DNA from: RPQJ01 sp963706535
GTDB lineage: Bacteria; Pseudomonadota; Gammaproteobacteria; Steroidobacterales; Steroidobacteraceae
Direction of reading: 5' to 3'
Assembly (NCBI GenBank): GCA_963706535.1
Contig: CAVPMU010000003.1
Location: 235,955-299,954 of the forward strand
Length of the DNA stretch: 64,000 bases
The notes under the pieces were generated by a model. The model had not been told where the DNA came from, did not search any database, and worked only from the letters and a program-made list of their open reading frames with translations. Position numbers and translations under genes: made by a program. Below, in pieces: positions 43,406 to 50,012 of the stretch; the first letter of the stretch is position 1; the number at the start of each line of letters is the position of its first letter.

Positions 43406-43777
43406 TCAGACGATGGGAGGTCGGTGCGGTGCGTTGAAGGCGGTCGGCGGCGCGTGGACCCTGGGATGATCGGGTATCCAGGTCGCGGACGCATTCGGCA
43501 GCCCGGTGCCAACAGCCGGGGGTCCTGCCATTACAACCGTGACCGCTGCGTCATGGATATGCAGCGGCTCGGGAGCCGCACCGCCAGACTGCGGATCGGT
43601 CTCGGGCGTATCGAAATCGTGCCCGTGCGAATGAGCCGTGCTGGCGTTGTCGTGAGAGTGCATCTCTCCCTGCCAGACCCCGGCCAAGAGCAGGCCAAGC
43701 AGCGAAACACCCAGCAATAGCCGCACGCCCCACAACCGTGGACCTCGTTCGCGGACTCTGCTCAGGAACGCAGCCAT
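43406..43777 (-). CDS. His-rich small protein heading the czc operon
   Basis: A 123-residue protein with one membrane/signal segment (LWGVRLLLGVSLLGLLLAG, about 14-32). A His-rich, probably periplasmic part follows: GEMHSHDNASTAHSHGHDFD and PLHIHDAAV, ending in HPRVHAPPTAFNAPHRPPIV. Small His-rich proteins of the CzcI kind often precede czcCBA and tune or buffer its metals, but I cannot match it to a named family. It lies 70 bases upstream of czcC. No gene is seen from 43778 to 43980. Confidence 0.7.
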   Translation of the reverse strand: MAAFLSRVRERGPRLWGVRLLLGVSLLGLLLAGVWQGEMHSHDNASTAHSHGHDFDTPETDPQSGGAAPEPLHIHDAAVTVVMAGPPAVGTGLPNASATWIPDHPRVHAPPTAFNAPHRPPIV

Positions 43778-43986
43778 TTGATTAGCGTGCCCGAATCCGT
43801 CCATCGTGGCAAATGGCGAAGTCTAAGGCTGCGCACCAGCGACTGCTATTGGCGACAACAGCGTAGTCCGCTGGCCGAACCGGGAAATTCGCGAGCGTCC
43901 GCTCCCTGGGACCCCAGCACAGCTTCGGCAGATCCCGCTACCTCGAATGACAGGTCGGCGCCGAATCCTGGCGAAGAGCCTTTATT

Positions 43987-44016
43987 CCTATCCCCTATCC
44001 CCTATCCCCTATCCCC
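43987..44016 (-). repeat. Heptamer array behind alr
   Basis: Four tandem GGGGATA units (read on the minus strand) starting nine bases after the alr stop. It follows the rule seen after the FHA gene and at rlmB: period seven, directly downstream of a coding region. Confidence 0.85.
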
Positions 44017-44025
44017 TTCCTGCCC

Positions 44026-45102
44026 TCAGCGCAGCTCGTGCTGCACCCGCTGGCTCACCCCGCAGACGAGCTCGTACGGGATCGTGCCGGCCTGGCGGGC
44101 CACTTCCTCGACCGGCACGCCATCGCCCCACAGGACGACCGGGTCGCCGGTTGCCACGGCCGGCAGGTCGGTGACGTCCGCGGTGACCATGTCCATCGAG
44201 ACGGACCCGATCAACGGCGCCCGGCGTCCGTTCACGAGCACCGGCGCGCCTGACGGCACGCTGCGCGGATACCCGTCGCCGTAGCCCGCCGCGATCACCG
44301 CCATTCGTGTATCGCGCTCGGCGCGCCATTGGCCACCGTAGCCGACCGTCTCGCCGGTCTTCACGACCTTGACCGCGATCACCTCGGTCTGCAGCGTCAT
44401 GACCGGCCGCAGGCCGAGCTCGGCGCCGACTCCGCTCGGGAACGGCGAGACGCCGTAGAGCAGCAACCCCGGCCGTACCCAGTCCGCCCGCGAATCCGGC
44501 CACGCCAGGATGGCCGCCGAGTTCGCGATGCTGCGCGCTCCGGCGATGCCCGCGGTCGCCGTCGCGAAGGATCGCAGCTGCTCCGGCGTCTTCGCATCGC
44601 GCCGGTCGTCGGCATTGGCAAGGTGCGTCACGAGCGTCGGGTCCGGCGCGACGTTCGCGATGCGGGTGAGGCGAGCGTACGCCTCTCCGAACTGCTCGAC
44701 GCGGAACCCGAGCCGGTTCATGCCGCTGTCCACTTTGAGCCATGCCGACAGCGGTTCGCTGCCCGCCCGACCCTCGAGCAATTGCAGCTGCTCGAAGGTG
44801 TGGACCATCAGGTCGAAGCGCTGCTGCGCGGCGATCGCGAGCTGGTCGGGGCTGAACACGCCCTCGAGCAGCAGGATGCGGTTGGTGAGACCCGCCGTGC
44901 GCAGCGCCAGGCCTTCGTCGAGCCGCGCGACCGCGAAGCCGTCCGCCTCGGCCAGCGCCTTCGCCACCGGCACGACACTGTGGCCATAGCCGTTGGCCTT
45001 CACCACGGCCATGACGCGCGATGCTGGCGCGGTTGCACGAACGCGCGCGAGGTTCTGCCGCAGGGCGGCGGTGTCGACGATGGCGCGGATCAGGGTCTTC
45101 AC
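44026..45102 (-). CDS. alr: Alanine racemase
   Basis: A 358-residue PLP enzyme. The PLP lysine lies in VMAVVKANGYGHSVVPVA (about 34), with SWLKVDSGMNRLGF in the barrel and IGSVSMDMVTADVTDLP near the second active-site Tyr domain. It makes D-alanine for peptidoglycan in the cytoplasm. It lies 30 bases downstream of dnaB on the same strand, a common order in gammaproteobacteria. Length is normal. Confidence 0.95.
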   Translation of the reverse strand: MKTLIRAIVDTAALRQNLARVRATAPASRVMAVVKANGYGHSVVPVAKALAEADGFAVARLDEGLALRTAGLTNRILLLEGVFSPDQLAIAAQQRFDLMVHTFEQLQLLEGRAGSEPLSAWLKVDSGMNRLGFRVEQFGEAYARLTRIANVAPDPTLVTHLANADDRRDAKTPEQLRSFATATAGIAGARSIANSAAILAWPDSRADWVRPGLLLYGVSPFPSGVGAELGLRPVMTLQTEVIAVKVVKTGETVGYGGQWRAERDTRMAVIAAGYGDGYPRSVPSGAPVLVNGRRAPLIGSVSMDMVTADVTDLPAVATGDPVVLWGDGVPVEEVARQAGTIPYELVCGVSQRVQHELR

Positions 45103-45132
45103 GTGGAACTGCGGTGGCCGTCGCTGGCGTGT

Positions 45133-46968
45133 TCAGCCGCCGTAATCGTAGTCGCCGGTCGCGAGGTTCTCGAAGCGCGTGTACTTGCCGAGGAAGGTGA
45201 GGTGCACCTCGCCGGTGGGGCCGTTGCGCTGCTTCGCGATGATGATGTCGGCGATGCCCTTGCGCGGGGTGTCGGGCTCGTACACCTCCTCGCGATAGAT
45301 GAGCATGATCAGGTCGGCGTCCTGTTCAATCGCGCCCGAGTTGTGGCTCACGATGCCATCGGCAAGCCAGCTGGCCGGGCCCGGTACCGTCAGGTCGAAG
45401 ACCTCCTCTTCGCCGACCGCCGTGATGGCGCTGACGACCACCCAACCGAGTTTGCCGACGGACGATTCAGCTGAATCGTCGGGGACCTGAACGAACCCTA
45501 CCGTACTTCCAACTGTCAGTTCGCCCAAGGTTCGCCATCCGTCACTCGTGAGAATGCGGTGCTGCGCCGTGCAACGCAGCTTGCGTCCGCTCGCGAGCGA
45601 CAACTCGAGGATAGCCTTCGTTCCGACCGACCATACGAGGTCCGCTTCAGCGGAAACCACTTTCTGGCGATCATCCAGGGCAAGCACACTGGGGCGGCTG
45701 CCGACCAGCTCGCGGATCGGAGTACGACGGCCATCTGCGAGCACGACCAAAGTGTCGCCCGTGACGCATTCGCGAAGATCCGACATCACCGGCTTCTTGT
45801 CGGTGCGCTGCTCCACGCTGCGATTCAACTGCGAGAGCGCGACGACGGGCACCTTGAGTTCCTTCGCCAGCGCCTTGAGCGAGCGCGAGATCTCCGAGAT
45901 CTCGGTCGCGCGGTTCTCCTTGGTGCCCGCCACCTGCATCAGCTGCAGGTAGTCGATCACGATCAGGCCGAGCTTGTGCTCGCGCGTGAGGCGGCGCGCG
46001 CGCGCGCGGACCTCGGTGGGCGTGAGCGCACCGCTGTCGTCGATGAAGATCGGCGCGGTCTTCATCTGCGCGATGGCGCTGTTGATGCGCGCCCAGTCCT
46101 CGTCGCCGAACATGCCCGTGCGCAGGTGGCTCTGGTCCACGCGGCCGAGCGACGAGATCATGCGCATCGACAGCTGCTCGCGGGACATTTCCATCGAGAA
46201 CACGGCGACGCCGGTGTTCGAGGCGATCGCCGCGTTCTCCGCGATGTTGAGCGCCAGCGTGGTCTTGCCCATGGAGGGGCGGCCCGCGACGATGATGAGG
46301 TCGCCGGGCTGCAGGCCGGCGGTCATGCGGTCGAGGTCGGCGTAACCGGTGCTGACGCCCGTGAGCTGCCCCTGCGACTGGTGCAGCATGTCGAGGCGGT
46401 CGATCGTGGCGCCCAGGACGTCGCGCAACGGCACGAACCCGGAGCTGCCGTGGCGACCCTGTTCGGCAATCGCGAAGACGAGCTGCTCGGCGTTGTCCAC
46501 CAGCTCCTTGGCGGGCCGACCCTCGCTCGCGTAGGCGCTCGCAGCGATCTCGCCGCTGACCCGGATCAGGTTACGGAGCAGCGCGCGCTCGCGAACGATG
46601 TCCGCGTAGGCGCGGATGTTGGCGGCGGTCGGGGTATCGCGCGCGAGGCCCGCGAGGTAGGCGAGCCCGCCCGTCCCCTCGCCTTCGCCTTTCGCGGCCA
46701 GGTACTCGGCCAGCGTGACGGCGTCGCTCGGCTCACTGCGGGCCGAGAGCTCGGCGATCGCGGCGAAGATCTGCTGGTGGTCGCGGCGGTAGAAGTCCTC
46801 GGCGCGGAGCCGGTCCGCGATCGAGTCCCAAGTGCTGTTGTCGAGCAGCAGCCCGCCGAGCACCGCCTGCTCGGCCTCGACGGAATGCGGCGGGACGCGC
46901 AGCGCGTCCATTTCGGGCACGGCACGTGCCCGTTTACGCCCCCTGGCGCCCCCCGATTCCTGTTCCAT
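45133..46968 (-). CDS. dnaB: Replicative DNA helicase DnaB with a mini-intein
   Basis: A 611-residue precursor. The N-terminal domain begins DALRVPPHSVEAEQAVLGGL. The RecA-like ATPase has Walker A GRPSMGKTTLALN and FIDDSGALTPTEVRARARR, then GLIVIDYLQLMQ. Between MSDLRE and SGAIEQDADLIML lies a 143-residue intein (45340-45768). Removal leaves a 468-residue helicase, the normal size. The start at 46968 is the family N-terminus. The intein interrupts a universally conserved ATPase motif, so splicing is required for activity. The gene sits between rplI and alr. Confidence 0.95.
   Translation of the reverse strand: MEQESGGARGRKRARAVPEMDALRVPPHSVEAEQAVLGGLLLDNSTWDSIADRLRAEDFYRRDHQQIFAAIAELSARSEPSDAVTLAEYLAAKGEGEGTGGLAYLAGLARDTPTAANIRAYADIVRERALLRNLIRVSGEIAASAYASEGRPAKELVDNAEQLVFAIAEQGRHGSSGFVPLRDVLGATIDRLDMLHQSQGQLTGVSTGYADLDRMTAGLQPGDLIIVAGRPSMGKTTLALNIAENAAIASNTGVAVFSMEMSREQLSMRMISSLGRVDQSHLRTGMFGDEDWARINSAIAQMKTAPIFIDDSGALTPTEVRARARRLTREHKLGLIVIDYLQLMQVAGTKENRATEISEISRSLKALAKELKVPVVALSQLNRSVEQRTDKKPVMSDLRECVTGDTLVVLADGRRTPIRELVGSRPSVLALDDRQKVVSAEADLVWSVGTKAILELSLASGRKLRCTAQHRILTSDGWRTLGELTVGSTVGFVQVPDDSAESSVGKLGWVVVSAITAVGEEEVFDLTVPGPASWLADGIVSHNSGAIEQDADLIMLIYREEVYEPDTPRKGIADIIIAKQRNGPTGEVHLTFLGKYTRFENLATGDYDYGG
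45340..45768 (-). other. Mini-intein in DnaB (143 aa)
   Basis: Cys1 opens block A (CVTGDTLVVLADGRRTPIRE). Block B is RKLRCTAQHRILTSDGWR, containing the TxxH. Block F is EEEVFDLTVPGPASWLADG and block G is GIVSHN, followed by Ser as the +1 extein residue. All splicing residues are intact: Cys1, block B Thr/His, penultimate His, terminal Asn, Ser+1. There is no LAGLIDADG segment, so the element cannot home on its own. The DNA is visibly lower in GC than the helicase around it. Confidence 0.93.
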
Positions 46969-46994
46969 CGAGGATGATCCGGTGCGTGGCCGGA

Positions 46995-47444
46995 TTATTC
47001 CTCGGCGACTACTTCCACCGGCAGGTCGATCACGACGTCGGTGTGCAGGTGGAGCTTCACGTGGTGCTCGCCCACGAGGCGGATCGGGCCCGACTGCAGG
47101 CGCACTTCGCTGCGCTCGATGCGGATGCCGGCCTCGGAGAGCGCCTCGGCGATGTCGGACGTGCCGATCGAGCCGAACAGCTTGCCCTCGCCGCCCGCCT
47201 TGGCGGTGAGCGTGAGCTTGAAGCCCTCGAGCTGGCCGGCGCGCAGCTTCGCGCTCGACAGTTCGTCGGCCGCGAGCTTCTCGAACTCGGCGCGGCGCTC
47301 CTCGAACTTGGCGAGGTTGGCGGCCGTGCACATGGCGGCCTTGCCCTGCGGGAGCAGGTAGTTGCGGCCGTAGCCGGGCTTGACCTTGACCTTGTCGCCG
47401 ATGTTGCCGAGGTTGGCGACCTTCTGCAGCAGGATGACTTCCAT
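46995..47444 (-). CDS. rplI: 50S ribosomal protein L9
   Basis: A 149-residue protein, full length: MEVILLQKVANLGNIGDKVK and VKPGYGRNYLLPQGKA form the N-terminal rRNA-binding domain. A long helix (about 45-75) and the C-terminal domain follow, ending in LPVEVVAEE. It lies between DUF2232 and dnaB, as in other gammaproteobacteria. It binds 23S rRNA at the base of the L1 stalk. Confidence 0.96.
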   Translation of the reverse strand: MEVILLQKVANLGNIGDKVKVKPGYGRNYLLPQGKAAMCTAANLAKFEERRAEFEKLAADELSSAKLRAGQLEGFKLTLTAKAGGEGKLFGSIGTSDIAEALSEAGIRIERSEVRLQSGPIRLVGEHHVKLHLHTDVVIDLPVEVVAEE

Positions 47445-47476
47445 CGTTGTTTCCTCGATCGATCTCGTTACTTACA

Positions 47477-48376
47477 TCACGCGGCGTGCGCCACCCGTTG
47501 CGAGCGCAGCCAGTTGTCCACGAATCCCCAGCCCGCGAGCGCCGCCACCATGATGGGCGCGGCGAGCACGAGCAGCACGTAAATCGCCCACAGCCACATC
47601 CCGTTCAGGCGGCCCGCCGCCTTGAACCGGTGCGCCGCGGCCAGCCCCACCAGCATCAGCGCCCCGAGGAAGATCCTCCCGAGGTCGTCGACCAGCGGCC
47701 GGTCCATGAAGAACGAGGCGCCGATCACCACCGCCCCGAGCACGCCGAGCACCACGCCGAGGCGCAGTTGCTGGAACTCCGCGCCGAAGCGCCCCGGCTC
47801 CGTTGGCAGCGACTGCCACCAGCGGGCGAGGAACAGCGCGCACATCGCGAGCAGCATGGTGAGCACCGTCACCCAGCCCCACAAAGTGCGCGCCAGCGTG
47901 TCCGCGAGCCCGTCCTGCTCGAGATTCATCGGCAGCCCCCGGCGCTGCATCTCCTCGGCCACTTCCCGCACGAACGGCGCCCAGAAGGCCTGCGGATCGC
48001 CGAGGCTCACGTGCAGGAACACGAGCATCACCGCCGCGGCCAGCACCGACACCTGCAGGCACAGGGTGAGCGACCCCGTGCGTGCCAGCATCACGCCGAG
48101 CGCGAGCGGCGGGCCGAGCACCCACGCCGAGTAGATCAACCCGACGGGCGCCGGCCGCCCGATCATCCACATCGCCGCTGCGAGCAACAGGCTCGCACCC
48201 GCCGCGACCATCAGGCCGAGTCGCGGGCCGCGCACCATCGCCACGAGCGCCGGCACCGCCCCGGGCAGGAAGAACGCGAAGCCCAGGCCGAACAGCGGCA
48301 GCAGTCCCAGCAGGCCGGTGACGAACATCGCACCGACCGGATTCTCGGCGAGCCAGGTGGCGAGCGATCGGTTCAT
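47477..48376 (-). CDS. DUF2232 family membrane protein
   Basis: A 299-residue protein with about eight hydrophobic segments, including FVTGLLGLLPLFGLGFAFFL and WGWVTVLTMLLAMCALFLAR. DUF2232 proteins (YybS-like) stand between rpsR and rplI in many proteobacteria; their function is unknown to me. The start at 48376 (MNRSLATWLAENP) has GAGGG upstream; a GTG/ATG at 48400 would add eight residues. Confidence 0.85.
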   Translation of the reverse strand: MNRSLATWLAENPVGAMFVTGLLGLLPLFGLGFAFFLPGAVPALVAMVRGPRLGLMVAAGASLLLAAAMWMIGRPAPVGLIYSAWVLGPPLALGVMLARTGSLTLCLQVSVLAAAVMLVFLHVSLGDPQAFWAPFVREVAEEMQRRGLPMNLEQDGLADTLARTLWGWVTVLTMLLAMCALFLARWWQSLPTEPGRFGAEFQQLRLGVVLGVLGAVVIGASFFMDRPLVDDLGRIFLGALMLVGLAAAHRFKAAGRLNGMWLWAIYVLLVLAAPIMVAALAGWGFVDNWLRSQRVAHAA

Positions 48377-48418
48377 GGCGGCGCCCTCGACGGGCGTCAC
48401 GCACAGGCTCGTGTCGGC

Positions 48419-48643
48419 TCAGTGCTGGTCCGTGTACGGCAGCAGGGCCAGGAACCGCGCGCGCTTGATCGCGAGCGACAGCTGGCGCTGGTAGTTCGAG
48501 CGCGTGCCGGTGATGCGGCTCGGCACGATCTTGCCGGTCTCGGAGATATAGCCCTTGAGCGTGGCGAGATCCTTGTAGTCGATCCGCTCGACGCCTTCGG
48601 CCGTGAACTTGCAGAACTTACGGCGACGGAAGAAACGTGCCAT
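48419..48643 (-). CDS. rpsR: 30S ribosomal protein S18
   Basis: A 74-residue protein: MARFFRRRKFCKFTAEGVER, DYKDLATLKGYISETGKIVP and GTRSNYQRQLSLAIKRARFL, all standard S18. It sits 46 bases after rpsF and partners with S6 on the 30S platform. Length and sequence are complete. Confidence 0.97.
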   Translation of the reverse strand: MARFFRRRKFCKFTAEGVERIDYKDLATLKGYISETGKIVPSRITGTRSNYQRQLSLAIKRARFLALLPYTDQH

Positions 48644-48689
48644 GGGTCACCCTGTACTGTATTCGTCTGGATTGCTGTGGCGGGCGCGA

Positions 48690-49076
48690 TCAGTCCGCGC
48701 TCACCGAATCGTCGCCGCGGTCCTGCGGGCCGGCGTCGTCGCCGCGCGCGCCCTCTTCCTCGGCCCGCGCCATCGGCGAAGGCTCGGTGACGGCTTCCGG
48801 CATCGAGACCACGAGGTGACGGATGACGGCGTCGCTGAAGCGGAAGGCGCCGGTGAGTTCGTCGAGGGTCTTCTTGTCCGTCTCGACGTTCATCAGCACG
48901 TAATGTGCCTTGTGGACCTTGTCGATCGGGAACGCGAGCTGCCGGCGGCCCCAGTCCTCGACGCGGTGGATCGCGCCGCCGCCCGCGGTGATCATGCCGC
49001 GGTAGCGGTCGATCATGGCCGGGACCTGCTCGCTCTGGTCAGGGTGGACCAGGAAAACGATTTCGTAATGACGCAC
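48690..49076 (-). CDS. rpsF: 30S ribosomal protein S6
   Basis: A 128-residue protein: RHYEIVFLVHPDQSEQVPAM, then GRRQLAFPIDKVHKAHYVLM and the acidic C-terminal tail (EEEGARGDDAGPQDRGDDSV). The start is GTG at 49076 (reading as MRHYEIV), with GGGAG ten bases upstream; in-frame codons further up encode residues foreign to S6. It heads the operon rpsF-rpsR-DUF2232-rplI-dnaB. Confidence 0.95.
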   Translation of the reverse strand: MRHYEIVFLVHPDQSEQVPAMIDRYRGMITAGGGAIHRVEDWGRRQLAFPIDKVHKAHYVLMNVETDKKTLDELTGAFRFSDAVIRHLVVSMPEAVTEPSPMARAEEEGARGDDAGPQDRGDDSVSAD

Positions 49077-49100
49077 TGTTGAGTGCTCCCTGTGGTTGAA

Positions 49101-49126
49101 GCCGCCCAAAAAGCATTTGGTGCGGC
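49101..49126 (-). promoter_or_regulatory. Hairpin in the rpsF leader
   Basis: Read on the minus strand: GCCGC, an unpaired A, CCAAA, loop TGCTT, TTTGG, GCGGC. The stem ends about 25 bases before the rpsF start. Leaders of rpsF in many bacteria hold an S6:S18-binding hairpin for feedback control; this is a candidate for it. Confidence 0.5.
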
Positions 49127-49190
49127 AAGGAGTTGCGAAAGCACAGCGACCGGCGAGGGTCGTTGCGGGCCGGATAGCATAACGAAGAAA

Positions 49191-49275
49191 GGGGATAGTG
49201 ACTAGGGGATAGGGGATAGTGGGGAATTCGGACCGCGCGATGCGCGGGCCTCTTCCTATCCCCTATCCCCTATCC
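49191..49275. repeat. Inverted heptamer array between rpsF and rlmB
   Basis: The left arm has GGGGATA units at 49191-49197, 49205-49211 and 49212-49218. The right arm has TATCCCC units at 49257-49263 and 49264-49270. The arms can pair around a centre that itself contains the small hairpin GCGCGATGCGC. The right arm enters the rlmB coding region and supplies its last three codons and TAG stop. Confidence 0.85.
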
Positions 49276-50012
49276 ACTCTCCGCTGCCGCACCGCCTCGA
49301 ACAAGACCACTCCCGCCGCCACCGAGACGTTCAGGCTCTCGACCGCCCCGGCCATGGGGATCGACACCAGCTGGTCGCAACACTCGCGGGTGAGGCGCCG
49401 CATGCCCTCCCCCTCCGAGCCCATGACGAGCGCCAGCGGCCCGCCGAGGTCGGCTTCGAACAGGGTCTTGTCCGCCGCATCGTCGGTACCGACCAGCCAG
49501 ACGCCACGCTCCTTCAGCTCGCGCAGGGTACGGGCAAGGTTGACGACGGCGATGAACGGCACGGTCTCGGCGGCGCCGGCGGCCACCTTGCGCACCACCG
49601 GCGTGAGGCCCGCAGCGCGATCGCGCGGGGCGATGACGGCGTGCACACCGGCTGCGTCGGCCGAACGCAGGCACGCGCCGAGGTTGTGCGGGTCCTGCAC
49701 GCCGTCGAGCACCAGCAGCAACGGCGGACCCTGTGCGGCCTCGAGTGCCTCCTCGAGCTGGGTCTCGGGGTCGCCGGCGCGCGGCGCGATTTCCGCCACC
49801 ACGCCCTGGTGGCGTCCACCTTCGGCCAGCGTCCCGAGCAGCACGTCGTCCGCCGGAGTCACCTGCACGCCGGCGCGCCGAGCAAGCGCCTTCAGCTCGC
49901 CGAGCCGCCCCGCCTCGCGGCCGGAGCTCACCAGCACGCGTCGCACGCGCTGCGGGCTGCGCTCGAGCATCACCCGCACCGCGTGAATGCCGTAGGCGAC
50001 CGGGCCCGGCAT
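49263..50012 (-). CDS. rlmB: 23S rRNA (guanosine-2'-O-)-methyltransferase RlmB
   Basis: A 249-residue SPOUT methyltransferase. The N-terminal L30-like substrate domain spans about 1-75 (PGPVAYGIHAVRVMLERSPQ). The catalytic part has LVLDGVQDPHNLGACLRSAD, ALVMGSEGEGMRRL and IPMAGAVESLNVSVAAGVVL, motifs 1-3 of the trefoil knot. It modifies G2251 of 23S rRNA. The start at 50012 overlaps the rnr stop. The extreme C-terminus (RVDRG-stop) is formed by the heptamer repeat, so the last residues are probably not native to the family. Confidence 0.94.
   Translation of the reverse strand: MPGPVAYGIHAVRVMLERSPQRVRRVLVSSGREAGRLGELKALARRAGVQVTPADDVLLGTLAEGGRHQGVVAEIAPRAGDPETQLEEALEAAQGPPLLLVLDGVQDPHNLGACLRSADAAGVHAVIAPRDRAAGLTPVVRKVAAGAAETVPFIAVVNLARTLRELKERGVWLVGTDDAADKTLFEADLGGPLALVMGSEGEGMRRLTRECCDQLVSIPMAGAVESLNVSVAAGVVLFEAVRQRRVDRG

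Noticed and set aside
43987..44016. Heptamer arrays as a CRISPR array
   Set aside because: Units are seven bases with no spacers, and there are no cas genes.
45340..45768. A split intein or an intein with a homing endonuclease
   Set aside because: Both splicing halves are in one continuous frame, and only about 25 residues separate blocks B and F, too few for an endonuclease.
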